This document shows, piece after piece, positions 10,358 through 26,332 of a stretch of 64,000 nucleotides of DNA. The DNA lies in NCBI RefSeq assembly GCF_046630445.1, contig NC_092343.1, positions 137,943,501 to 138,007,500 on the forward strand. Reading direction: 5' to 3'. Origin of the DNA: Rutidosis leptorrhynchoides. Lineage: Eukaryota; Streptophyta; Magnoliopsida; Asterales; Asteraceae. The translations under genes and the position numbers were made by a program. Numbering within the stretch: the first letter of the stretch is position 1; every line of letters begins with the position of its first letter. The notes under the pieces are model-generated. The model was given only the letters and a program-made list of their open reading frames with translations, searched no databases and had not been told where the DNA came from.

Positions 10358-13300
10358 TTTGGTCTTAGCAAACCATGTCTACATTAGTGTGTCTAACTGA
10401 TAAGTCGTTAGAATGTATTATTGAGTCTGGACTTCGACCATGTCTGCATGTCAAAAGTTTTGCTTATCATTTCTAGTCGGAAATCATCTGTTTATCATCC
10501 TTAGGAAATTACCTGCTTATCATTCTTAGTCTAGACACATCTTACTGCAATGATTGCATGATTAGTGTATAGACAAAATTCGTATCTTAGCATATCTGTT
10601 ACTGTAGACTTTGCCTGACAACTTCTGTAGATTCCTCCGTAACTTATGGGATTTTAGTATTATATATGCATATGTAAATTATGTATTGTAGGGTACTAAT
10701 CTACATCCTATAATCTATTTCTTATTGAAAATCCTTCATCTGATCGTACGAGACAAATCCCTCAACCAGTTCGAGTCCCTCAGATTCCGATAGCTATTCT
10801 GATAGTTATTCCGACAACTATTCCGACATAGATGTTCACCTGAGCTCCGAAAACAGCGTCATCGGCATGAATCAACCAATCAGCCATTATCAATTCATCT
10901 GATGGGTTCGTAGTCGACTTAATTAATGGAAATGCGCAGAAGGCAATCCCTTCCACCAACCGAATTCACCTCTTGACAATGAACATGCAGCGTTTACCGG
11001 CGAACCTGTTCGAGACACCATTTTCAGTCTCATTTCCAGGGTAACTCGACAAGATTATATTCTATCCACAATTCTGAACCTTATTCATCCGCTCGTTCCG
11101 ACCGACAATCATCCTGAAGTAATAAGTCAACGAACTTTGCGCTCGAATAATCAATTCGAATAATATGGTGCAAAATGTACCAGCTTCGGCAACATCACCG
11201 GCACCAACAGTACCATCAATAACAGCACCAGTACCATCAACAATCCATGCTTCAATATCATCATCTGTACTTTGAGTATGATCTTCGTTCGACATGTCGA
11301 ATATGTAATCTCTAAAGTTTTAAAGATTATTTATTCGAGTTCCAATCGAAAAGCAAATGAGTTTAATATTATATTAACTCATTAAATCCATGAATACATC
11401 TGAAGAAAATATATATGTATATATGTTTTCATAAAGATTGTAATTAAAAATTCTCTTCTACAAACTGTTAATGGTGAAGATATTTTAACGGGTAGGTAAT
11501 ACCCGAGGACTATTTAAATTTCACATTAATAAGTTACATTGTACGTTCTTCGAATGTGTTTCAACAGTCATATACTATCCTACTTACATCCACCGATATA
11601 CAAATCCGTTCACCACCGAATAACCATATTCATCCAAATACATATTTGGATTTTGACCTATCAGAATCCAACAAGTGGCATAATGAAGAAATAATGGACA
11701 CAATAAAAATTGATTAGAAACAGATTAATTAACAATATGAAATTCTATTAAGAATCCACGCTAACAAAATCCTAGCTAACTATTCCTAGCTAACTGTTAA
11801 TTCCGTATTACCATTTAATTATCGCAATTTATTTATCGCAGTTTATTTATAGCAATTTACATTCTCGCAATTTTATTTATCGTCATTTAATTTCTGTTAT
11901 TTAATTTACGCACTTTATTTATCGTCATTTAATTTCTGTTATTTATTTTACGCACTTTAAATATCGGGACACGTATACAAGGTTTTGACATATCATTTCG
12001 ACGCATCTATATATATTATTTGGAATCACCATAGACACTCTATATGCAGTAATGATCGAGTTCTCTATACAGGGTTGAGGTTGATTCTCAAATAATATAT
12101 ATACTTTGAGTTGTGATCGAGTCTGAGACATGTACACGGATTACGATATTTATTAATTAATTCGAATATTATATATTAAACTATATATAAATTATTAGAC
12201 TGTTAACTGTGAACTATCGACTGTGGACTAATAACATTGGACAATTGAAATGAATTAAAATATTGATTATAATATATGAAACTAAACAATTCTTTAAGTT
12301 TGCCACTTGATTTCATCTAAATCTCATTAGTATCTTGACGATTACAATCTGCGATCAAACCTTTCATGAATCTTGAAAACACCTCAATCGAGAGGATGAA
12401 CCAACCGCATTTCATCTACGGAAGAAAAGATTGATGCATATAGTCATGCACCTGAAAATACTCGAAACCTGAATAAACGTTTAACACGTATTTGTGCTAG
12501 CTTCTTTAGCGTTATTATTACCGAAAATAACTTAGCATCTGCTGTTCGAGATAGCCAGTTTTGTCACAGCTCTAACAAGACAACTTCGACTTTTCATTCG
12601 AAACAACCTTATTATAATCTTGATTTATATGCGCGCTCTTTTATTGTTACCGGGGAACCTTTTATATTCCATCATATTACCAGACGTACCAGCAACCTCG
12701 TTGCTCCTTGGCTTAAATCTCTTCGACAAATCACTATATTTATCTATTGAAGTCTCATCATGTACTCATCCGTATCTTGTAACAAGAATTGCCATACCAA
12801 TTACCGGGAATCAGCAAATCTGTATTGTGAATCTCGCAACGTTTCCACATCAACAGTTATATGTATCCATATAACATTTATCTCTTAGAACTATGATCTT
12901 TTATTCTAAAATTCTGAAAAGCACCCAGTCTGTAAATTAATGCTCTGAATTTTGAAAAGTTGAATGAAGCAACAAAAACTGTAAATGACCTCAACAACCA
13001 AAAGTTGATGATAAAGAATGGAGTATTGGAAACACTCAATAGAAAATTTAGTACCGAAAAGCGGATTATGCGAAACTATGAAGGAAACCATGGACAAACC
13101 ACAAAGAATAAGTTTGACTTCAAAGAATCCAAATAATTCAATGCCTGCTGAAGTCTTTAGCGAATATCTTGCTCCGTACTCTAGACCCTTGCGGACAATA
13201 GTCTCCATCATCCTCTGATCTTAGATATTCAAAGATATTATCGTATCTTTCATTATGAATATCCTCTATATTTCTGAAGATATTTTCATAACTATTCTTA

Positions 13301-14400
13301 TCTGAAATCATTAATCTCTTCGTGCTATCAGTGTACATCATATAGAAACTGTTAGTTTCTATATTCTGTAAACTTTCGAGCTTAAAATATGAATGTTATT
13401 GAAGTAATGTTGAGAACTGATGCATGAGTTAGTATAATATAATGACACTTGATCAATGTGATTATATTACAGTAAGTCATGCTGAGTTTCTAATGAGACG
13501 TGATGATTCACAGATCATAACGTCATCATGTGCCATGTTACATAACTCTTTCATTCTGCTTAATTTCTGGACATATCAAGAAAGTATATTCTTGATAATT
13601 CTATTCTCAGTGATTCTGGTAATTTGACAAATCAAATCGTGCTATTATGTTCTTTCTTGTTTAGAACATTAAGTTCATTCGAAGTTCCATAATTACGAAT
13701 TCTGGACCGTTACTCGCATTACTAGGAGTCGAGAAGATAATAAAAAGGCAAAGAGCTCCAAAATATAAGAGAAAATATAAATCCCAATAACAACACGGAA
13801 GTTACAAATCGTGGATATTAATACGAATAGCAATATAAAGACACGGTATAATTAAGAATAGTATCACCTCAAGGTAATAGTAGAAGTAAACAGATTCTTC
13901 TGGAGGAAGATTGAAAAGAAAGATGACAGAAATGATAATTAGGAAAATATCAAGGATTAGAACGGGATTAAGCATTTTCACAATCTTTTGGATGTATGAA
14001 CTAAGAAAGAAAGTATAGGAATTGTGAGAATAATAGAACAGAAGAGCTTAATTTATAATGGGAATATCAGACAGAGTAATCTAGGTGGATCACCGCATTT
14101 AATTATGGAGATCCTAATTTCCTTATTAGCTGAAACATCAAATCTTTTAGATTTCAAAGATTTCCTTTAAATCCCTTGAATTCCGGAAGTCAACCTCCAC
14201 GTCAAAAGTAAAGACGAATATCTATTACCTTATCTCAATCTTTTGTGATAGTTTCACTCATACGCTTCGAGTAATCGAATCGTTTTGTCCAAACTATTCA
14301 ATGGTGATAAAACTCTACTTATCAACTCATATTCGTCATGAAAAACATTTTTAGTGTTAGCCATGACCACCTCACTCAAATTTCGGGACGAAATTTCTTT
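10358..14400 (+). other. Internal region of element C: decayed, no intact gene
   Basis: No ORF here is convincing. At 10750-10910 one plus frame gives an S/D-rich stretch (repeated SDSYSD units) ending in a stop, in the place where element A has its acidic ORF. At 11150-11290 a plus frame reads PASATSPAPTVPSITAPVP, which looks like a relic of a proline-rich leader or gag region. The hairpin at 11489-11505 marks where gag should begin, but no gag follows. The 3' end carries TTTCGGGACGAAATTTC at 14382-14398, also present next to the polypurine tract of element D, and I read it as a lineage marker. Between about 11.5 and 14.3 kb I recognise no protease, RT, RNase H or integrase motif. Confidence 0.6.
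11489..11505 (+). other. Leader hairpin of element C
   Basis: CGGGTAGGTAATACCCG: 6-base arms with a 5-base loop, preceded by TTTTAA. It is the counterpart of 806-822 in element A. Confidence 0.5.
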
Positions 14401-14413
14401 AACGGGTAGGTAC
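14401..14413 (+). other. Polypurine tract of element C
   Basis: AACGGGTAGGTAC lies directly against the 3' LTR (TGTGACG at 14414). It primes plus-strand DNA in this element class. The same string is also part of the leader hairpins. Confidence 0.7.
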
Positions 14414-18249
<3,836 letters not shown>

Positions 18250-18343
18250 AGTTATTTTCACGAAAGTTACCTGCTTTATTTTTGTTTTTGTTTGTTTTGT
18301 TTTTTCTTTTGTGGTGTGATTGCGGCTAGGTTACAGGTATAAT

Positions 18344-19383
18344 ATGGCTGGGTATGATTATATGAATTCGGAAGCCATGTATGATGTCCAACAATTAGGT
18401 GAATTATCGATTTTCATGGGTATGAATGATGATTGGTATATGGGTTCTTGGGAATCTAGGGTTGAACTAAGAGGTGTTTTTGAGACTTATGGAGGTTACT
18501 ATATGCTCGAGGAGTGTGATGATAGTCTTATGTATCATTATGCCCCTATGGACCAACCATGGGATTATTATGAAAATGGTAACTCATCCTGGGATTCATC
18601 TCAACAACACTTTCAAATTCAACAAGGAGAGGAGAGTCAGTCGAATTTAGAAGATGTAATTTTAGACTTCATGAGAAACGAGACTGAACAGAGCCAAAAT
18701 TTGCAAGAAACACTAGCGGCCCAACACAAATCCATTGAGCATTTACAGAGGACCATGAGTTGTCTACTCCAGCAAATTGAAGAAAGGGAGCCGGACACTT
18801 TTCTGGCTAATTCACTAGCTGATTCGAGGGGTAATACGCAGATACCCGAGGTGGAGAGTGTTGAGCCTACCATCATTACATCACCCACCACCCCAGTTGT
18901 ATGTACTTTTGAATTCTTAAGTCAGATATTGATGAAGAAGAATCCTGGGATACAATTTTGTATTCATGGGATAAAGATAATGATGAAGTTTTAATTCCGG
19001 AGATTGAAGTGGTGGAATCATCCGAAATCGTGGAGGGTGACGAACTTGATATAAATGAACCACTTGAGGAATCCCCTCCTCATATGGGTTCTATATATCC
19101 TCACGAAATTGGTATTTGGGATACGGTGTATGAAGATCCATTTGGACAGGATCTACCTGAAAGAATAAAATTTTTGCTGCAAGCCGCACTTAGGAGAGAG
19201 TCATGTGTTGACTCTCGGGTTAGGTATACCTTTTTCAAGAAATTGAAAAAGGAATTATATGATATATTATATACCACCCGAGGGGTTAATGACTGGCTCA
19301 CGTTACTTATTCGTGGAACTTTTTCCACTGATTTTACATGTCGTCCGATAAGTGTGGGGAAGAATGACCCCATTAGGTATTAA
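18344..19383 (+). pseudogene. Gag-like ORF of element B, frameshifted
   Basis: The first frame runs from the ATG at 18344 (MAGYDYMNSEAMYD) to a stop at 18994. A second frame, continuing the same composition, is open from about 18922 to a stop at 19383 (DEEESWDTILYSWDKD, then LPERIKFLLQAALRRE near the end). A single frameshift near 18915-18925 separates them, giving about 345 residues in all. Residues 100-150 look like a coiled coil (repeated Q/E/L around QNLQETLAAQHKSIEHLQ). There is no zinc knuckle or protease motif. Its position behind the primer site suggests a gag, but I cannot match it to a known gag family. Alternatively it may be an accessory protein of a gag-less element. Confidence 0.55.
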
Positions 19384-20778
19384 AAGAAGTGGTAAAGTTG
19401 GGTGCACAACTCATTAATAAATATGCACCATATAAAAGGAGTATAGTGCTATGTGCTGTAATTTTCAAAGACTGGCATGAAGTTCAGCAAAATACTTGCA
19501 TGATGATTGGTTTGTGATAGCGTTTAAGGAATGGATGATGTTCTTATCGTGACAGCCAATTCAGCGCCATCATCCCGTGATCTTCGGCTTAAAGCCTAGA
19601 AAGTATTAAATCTCTTTCATACTATCTGCCCTCTCGAATTTTACAATTTTTCTGATTTCATGTAATGAGGGCATTACATGATCTTAAGTGTGGGGAAGGA
19701 GTAAATTCTTTCGGGTTTTACAAAAAACATGGTTTAAAATGGCTTAAAATGTGGGTTTTACAAAAACATGGTTTAAAATGGCTTAAAATGTGAAAAATTT
19801 TAACTTTATAAATTCATTTGCATGAATTTATTTTGTATAAAAGACTCAAGAAATAGCCAACTAAGGAAATGATCAACACGTTATATCACATACTTTGCGC
19901 AAGGATTCTATGGTACTTTGTTGAATCGGAAATCAAATCCAATACTCATTGAATTAAGGAAGTCAAGTCTTCCAAAAGGATGCACTTGCTAACTTATGAT
20001 TAGAAGATGCAGTCCAGAACAGCTGTAGGTTGACGAAAAATCTTGAGAAGTCATCTCTATCATCGGCTGGAAATCCACCTCACCTCAACATCAAACAGGG
20101 TTTTTGGTGGTCAGACTTATCCTAACCATGAGATGGATCTGTCTCGTACAATGGGGGCACAGTGCAAATTAGCATTTAATACTAATGAATCTAATCCCCA
20201 GATGGATGATCTCCGTAAAGATCAACCGCATCTATGTTTCACCGCGGTCAACATACATATGCCATAACAAATTGAGGTGTGCAAACTCATGGTTCACCAA
20301 TGATATTTGGATGTGATATAGTTTCTTCTAAAACCTATGCTATTTTATGAACTATATTATGTAAAACCATTTTTAGGACATCCGGTTTCAAGTTCCATGA
20401 TACTACAATCATGGGGGCGAGTAGCTTGCTATTCGCCGACTGAGGCTTCGGTTTTCAGTTACCCTCAACCGGACTTTGAGGTTAAAATCGGAAAACTTGA
20501 TTAGTGTAAAAACTAACATGACTATTTTTCAAAATATCAAAGGTTTTCCGCAAAGATCCTAATTTCCCTAAGGATCCTAATTTTCAAGAAATGTGGGCTT
20601 TAAAACCCACCTTTCGACTTTGGTGTGATTTCAATTCGCGTGTGTACTCCAAAGGTGTGTGTATACTCAAAACGCGTGCGTGTGTTACATTGTGAAATAA
20701 ATAAAAAGTGTGAGTGTGATTCGTGTGTGTTTTCAGAAATGTGTGTGTTCATTGTAATATATTTTAGTTTTTGTAAGT
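19384..20778 (+). other. Non-coding 3' region of element B with a block shared with element E
   Basis: No gene. About 20008-20225 is clearly similar to 30188-30395 of element E: both contain GCTGTAGGTTGACGAAAAAT, then AGTCATCTCTA, AACAGGG, TTATCCTAACCATGAGA and TCTCGTACAATGGGG in the same order and spacing. An AAGTGTGGGGAAGG motif at about 19685 also recurs in E at about 29720. The shared block lies between the coding part and the stem-loop in both elements. Confidence 0.7.
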
Positions 20779-20815
20779 CTTGCTTGAGGACAAGCAAGGT
20801 TTAAGCGTGGGGATT
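20779..20815 (+). other. Stem-loop and polypurine tract of element B
   Basis: CTTGCTTG-AGGA-CAAGCAAG (20779-20798) is a perfect 8-bp stem with a 4-base loop. AAGCGTGGGGATT (20803-20815) follows and abuts the LTR. Element E has the same pair at 31332-31369. Confidence 0.7.
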
Positions 20816-22662
20816 TGATAACGCCAAAATTATACACATTTGCTGTCGTTATTTCGATCCGATTTTGTATCATTTTGTATGTAATTGTTGTACTTATGTA
20901 TTGTAATAAGTTAAAATGTGTGTATAATCCGTTGCGAGTGTTGAAGCAAAGATTTATGGAAAATATTGCTGATTTTAGAAGATTCTGCTCACCTGTACTG
21001 TTTTGGCCATAACTCGGTCATACAAACTCAAAAAAGGGTGAATCCGGAGCCCAGACGTCCATAACTCAGAGATCTAAAATCTCATGTTGGAAAATTACTA
21101 TTATTCAGAGGTAGATATGGCGTATCTGCTTCAGATGCGGTGCATCTGAGGCCAAAAAAGTCCCGAAAGTTTCAGATGCGGAGCATCAGACATCAACAAA
21201 GCCAGATGCGGCGCATCTCATCCAGATGTGGCGCATTTGAAGGCCTGCCGACAGTTTTGGGTGCTAAAACGAGCTGGAATCTATTAAAAGTAAAGAGATG
21301 TGGCGCATCCCTTTAAGATGCGGCGCATCTGATGATATTTTGGCTAGATTGCTTAACTTCTGAGCTTATCTAAGGGAGCTTTTGATTCATTCTTTCATAC
21401 ACCACAATATAGATCAGTAGTAGTCCGAGAAGGGGGTTCCCCCAGCCATTCTAAAGGGTTCTCCACCCTTTTGAGCATCAAGATTGAAGAAGGGATCATA
21501 TGCTACGATAGGTACTCTCAGTTTCATTTATTTTAGTTATAAGATTATGAATTCCTATTGTTTCGATTGTATTGTTGTAACCTTCATTATTATGATTGGT
21601 TAAAGCCTTGTGTGTTTACTTTAATGTAAGATTTATGGTTTGGGATTGTTCTATCTTTTAATGTTATTTAAGTTACTATGATGTTTGATTGATTAAATTA
21701 TCATGTCTAACCAAAAGAACCATAGTTATGCTAGTTTGGTACTTTCCTTCAATTACATAGATTGATAACTACATGTGACACTAGGAACACAATTTATGCT
21801 TCAATACTTTTAGTAATCTAGACGGGTAAACATATACTTAATTGACGACTTTGCTATATGTTTAGATCGGTAATTGATTAGGTACTAGAACTACATAGTC
21901 ATGAATTTACCTCAAGTGATTGTTGTAATTTAGGTTTTACGTGAGTTTAACCGGGTTGGGTCTAATTAATCTAATCAATCTAAATCAATTATGTTCTTCC
22001 ATAGACCCATTGTTGTAAGTATCCATTTACTCTAGTTCAATTATACAAGTTATGAATTGGTTTATGTGAGTTTATCAATGTTCATGGCTTGTACTTCAAC
22101 ACTTAGTGATTTAGACTTCTACATGTGAGTGTAGGATGATAATTGAATGGTAACTAGATTTCACAATAGTGTAGTTTATTTAGAGTGATCTTAATAAACT
22201 AGGTTTTATGTGAATTCAACCAAGGAAGAGTCTTATTGATTAAACATAGGTAAAGAAGAACTAATGACAAGGTTTATGTGAATTTACTAAGTTTATAGTT
22301 CTCGGTTTATAGATATTGTGAGATTGATATGAGCCATTTACACTTACTTGTAACTACATAATAACGGGTTTAACTATAAAAGAACAATCCCTATCATTTA
22401 TCAAGCATTGAAGTAAACACCGCCTTCTCATCCTTGTTATTTATCTCATTTTATTTCCCGTTTGTTACTTAACAATTCTGCAATTAAAAATCCCTCTTTA
22501 GAATAATTAATCGTTTAAAGTCCTTAAAACAAACTTCTCCCTGTGGATCGAACTGGTCAATTTACTTGCTAGTTACTGCATGATCGGGTTTTAGTTGCCT
22601 GTATTATGTGTTAATTATTAAGCATATTGTCTACATTTTAAAGGTTACGTCTTGACACATCA
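20816..22662 (+). repeat. 3' LTR of element B
   Basis: 1847 bp, from TGATAACGCC to ACACATCA. Its last 472 bp match the 5' LTR remnant at 5912-6383. Its right flank is the gag of element F. Confidence 0.85.
21117..21337. repeat. Cluster of near-palindromic AGATGCGGCGCATCT motifs in LTR of B
   Basis: Variants of AGATGCGGCGCATCT occur about seven times in 220 bp (for example CAGATGCGGTGCATCTG, AGATGCGGAGCATCA and AGATGTGGCGCATCC). Each can fold on itself except at the centre. The surrounding LTR is AT-rich, so this CpG-bearing cluster stands out. Confidence 0.65.
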
Positions 22663-23247
22663 GTGATTCATTCTGGTGCATTATTATCTCATGTGCATCA
22701 AGATGTGACAACGTACAGCTTCTTAAACTTTGATATTGCATCACAAACTTTGCCCTTAAATCAAGGAAACTGGTAATACTCCTTGGTGGCAAACTAGCAA
22801 ACCATTCTCTCACCATTTTCTGCAGCACCATTGGAAACATATGGCACACAGTTTCATCTTTCCAATGCTGTAATCTCATAACGCCTTCAAAAATGGTAAG
22901 AAAATCTCCTGGATATGTTGTGCCATCATAAACATCGATAGATGGAATCCCCAAATTTCTTGGTAATGGATAATCTGCAATTCGAGAGATAAAACACTGT
23001 GTTGACTCTGCCATTGCTGGCGGTTTGATAGCTTCATCTCCAGTAATCAAAGCAAACAAATTATCTACAGCCGTTGCACGGATAGCTGGCTGTGCTAATT
23101 TCTGCTTATATCTTGATGGTGCCGTCTTGGTTAAAATTCCATCAAATAACTTTCCTACCATCTCCTCGATCATAAAGAACTGCTCTTCTTCTTCTCCAAA
23201 GCCCCAATCATCTTCCACAAAACCTTCATCGTTGTGCTCACGCTCGG
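22663..23247 (-). pseudogene. Gag fragment of Ty3-type element F (cut by B and E)
   Basis: The minus frame is open across the whole piece. It reads REHNDEGFVEDDWGFGEEEE at its start and contains the gag core IPSIDVYDGTTYPGDFLTIF, HWKDETVCHMFPMVLQ, VREWFASLPPRSITSFLDL and FVMQYQSLRS, as in Tat/Retand-type plant elements. The right end is the insertion site of E, and the same frame continues at 33221 after one TSD copy is removed. The left end is cut by B, in the middle of the HQNESL segment. The rest of F is presumably left of the window. Confidence 0.8.
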
Positions 23248-25093
23248 TGATAGTGCTCCAAATGAACATATATTTAGTAGCAATATCGTTCCAATATGTA
23301 AAGTTTTTAAATGTAATTTCCTTATTTTTAGTTGTAATAGTTAAATAAATAAGTGCGAAGACGAAAGACGCAAATCGCTCGAAAATGAAGATTTAAAGAC
23401 AAAAACGAAGATTTGAAAGACCAAAACGTCCAAAAAGCTAAAAAGTACAAGATACAATTAAAAAGGTTCAAATTATTGATGAAGAACGTCTAAAAATGAC
23501 AAGAGTACAAGTTACAAAACGCAAAGTACACGATATAAAATTGTACGAAAGGACGTTCGAAAATCCGGAACCGGGACATGAACCAACTCTCAACGCTCGA
23601 CGCAATGGTGTAAAAATTACAAGTCAACTATGCACAAGAATAAAATATAATATTTAAATAATTCATAATAAGAATAATATTAATTAATAAAAAGTTGTTA
23701 ATTGAGCATAGTTCAGGGGTCGTAAATGAAAATTCAATTTCTAATTTAGCCTATAAAAAGCTATGTAACGATCGATTGAAGATCACCCATTTTTTTGATC
23801 CTAAATCTATCTTTCTATTTCTATATCTTTCCCCTTAATATCAAATATCAATATCTATATTCTATATCTCTATCATAATGTTAACTTAATAAGATATAAC
23901 AATAATCTTAATTTTAATTTTAAATTATGATAATAATAAGATTTATGATAGAGATCGTTTGAGTGTGTAAGTCGAAATTCTGTCCGTGTAACGCTACGCT
24001 ATTTTTAATCATTGTAAGTTATGTTCAACCTTTTTACATTAATGTCTCGTAGCTAAGTTATTATTATGCTTATTTAAAACGAAGTAATCATGATGTTGGG
24101 CTAATTACTAAAATTGGGTAATTGGGCTTTGTACCATAATTAAGGTTTGTGGAAATTGAACTATTGACTATTAATAGATGGGGGGTATTGTCTAATTGAG
24201 TGACAACTCATTGGAGTCTGTCGAACCTATCTTCAAATTAATTAACCTAATAATTAATAATGATTATGGTTGTCCTATTTAGTGATGTTCATATGGAATC
24301 TGTTATAATCATTTAATTAATCAATTGGGTTGGGTAATTGATTATTCATTCTGATCAAGTGGATGAATTAATATTCATAAACTAATTAAAACAGGGGTGG
24401 ATTACATACAGTGATAACTGGTGTAATTGTTGACAGAAGTGATAACTGCGTCACAGTTTAAATCCTTAATCAGTTGGAATATTTGACTTCGGGTATAAGG
24501 GTAATTTGACGAGGATACTCGCACTTTATATTTATGACCGATGGACTATTATGGACAAAAACCAGATAGATGTATCAAATAAACCAGGACAAAGGACAAT
24601 TAACCCATGGTAATAAATTAAAATCAACACGTCAAACATCATGATTACGGAAGTTTAAATAAGCATAATTCTTTTATTATATTTCTCATCGTATCTTTAT
24701 TTACTGTCATTTTATTACTCGCAATTTTATTTTCTGTCATTTTATTTATCGCAATTTATTTTACGCACTTTAATTTTTGTCATTTATTTTTACGCTTAAA
24801 ATCGACAAACCGGTCATTAAACGGTAAAACCCCCATTTTATAATAATACTACTACTTATTTATATATATATTTTTATAAATAAACTTAATAATATAGCGT
24901 TAACTTCACCAGCTCCCTGTGGAACGAACCGGACTTACTAAAAACTACACTACTCTACGATTAGGTACACTGCCTATAGTGTTGTAGCAAGGTTTAGGTA
25001 TATCCCATCCGTAAATTAATAAAACTTGTGTCATATTTTGTAGTATTTTGTATTAAAAATAATACTATTTCGTACCCTCACGCTACATCATCA
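23248..25093 (+). repeat. 5' LTR of element E
   Basis: 1846 bp, from TGATAGTGCTCC to CTACATCATCA. A TATAAAAAG motif near 23753 is a candidate promoter TATA box. No genes. Confidence 0.92.
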
Positions 25094-25099
25094 AGTTTT

Positions 25100-25117
25100 T
25101 GGCGCCGCTGCCGGGGA
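25100..25117 (+). other. Primer-binding site of element E
   Basis: TGGCGCCGCTGCCGGGGA, a tRNA-Asp-type site as in element B, six bases after the LTR end. Confidence 0.85.
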
Positions 25118-26332
25118 GCGCTAAAACGCTATATTTTTAATTATAATAATATTGAAATAAAATATAATAATATAATAATATTGAAATAGAATATAATAAT
25201 ATAATAATATTGAAATAGAATATAATAATATAATAATATTTAAGAATCAAAAATTTATACGTAAATTTTAAAAAAGTCGTATTTATTAAATACTTCAGGG
25301 GTATATTATGTAACTTATAATTAATAATTGCTATCATGTCGCTTTCATGTGAATAGTAAATTAATTAATTTATTTTCATTTACTATTCATGAATAGTAAA
25401 TGAATAAAAAAAAAAAAAAAATTTGAAAAAAAAATTATAATTATAAAAAAAATTATTAATTTGTAAAAAAAATCGTTTTTTTTAAAAAAAAAAAAAAAAT
25501 CGTTTTTTTTAAAAAAAAAAAAAAAAATTTCGTTTTTAAAAAAAAAAAAAAAAAAAATTTGTGTAAAAAAAAAATCGTTTTTTTAAAAAAAAAAAAATAT
25601 TTCGTTTTAAAAAAAAAAATTTGTAAAAAAAAAAATCGTTTTTTTTTAAAAAAATTTAAAAAAAAAATTAAAAAAAAAAAAAAAAAAAACGTAAAAAAAA
25701 AAATATATATATTTTTAAAATTTTGTCTCTAAAAAAAAAAAAAAAAATGTTTTTTTAGTTTTATTACCTTTAGATTTTTAGACTATAGTCGCAACTTTTA
25801 GTATTAAGTTTAGTTTTGCCATAGTTATTTTTACTTCTAGAATTTTTAGGCTTTGCCGTAAAATCCCTTAAGTGCTTATTCCTTAGACTAAGTTTTAGGT
25901 GCTTTAGAATTTTACGACGCCGTATTTCGCACTACTTTCTTATTTTTATTTTTCGACGCCTATTTTTCGACCTTTTATTTTTCGATCTTTTTCGACGAAC
26001 TCTTTTTCTTTCTTATTTCTCGCTATTCTAGTTTTAGGACATAGATTTTTATTCTACTTCTTATCTAAATTTCTTAAAATTACGAAAATTTATTTTAAGT
26101 GGTTAAATTAATAGACATCAAAATTTTCTGGTTCGTAGTAATAGTTGGATTTGTACGTGGACCGGGTTATTGGAGCCAAACAGTACTCAATTATATTGAG
26201 ACCAAACGAATCCTGCCCCTCTGCTGCATCTTTTGGCTATTCGAAACGTGGGCAAAATCAGAAAAGTCTATTAATTGGATAACTTATTATAATTTTTCTT
26301 TCCTTTTTAAAAACTAATAGGATATTCAGTGA
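25118..26332 (+). other. Leader of element E with alternating A-tracts and T-tracts
   Basis: 25137-25240 is a tandem repeat of a roughly 33-bp AT-rich unit (AATAATATTGAAATAGAATA). 25403-25750 is almost only A-runs and T-runs joined by TCG or CG (the recurring unit is AAATCGTTTTTTT), able to pair with itself. 25760-26332 is T-rich leader with repeated TTTTCGAC-like strings (about 25917-25997). No gene is visible. Confidence 0.6.

Noticed and set aside
11062-11295. 77-codon minus-strand ORF in element C
   Set aside because: The plus strand shows the Pro/Thr-rich relic here; the minus frame is its shadow.
13018-13341. Overlapping ORFs of 66, 67 and 101 codons inside element C
   Set aside because: Chance frames without recognisable motifs, in an AT-rich non-coding core.
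18320-18343. Start of the element B gag-like frame at TTG 18320
   Set aside because: Not a plant start codon; the ATG at 18344 is the first credible start.
21117-21337. CRISPR-like array
   Set aside because: The units are unevenly spaced, imperfect and inside a plant LTR; no spacer structure.
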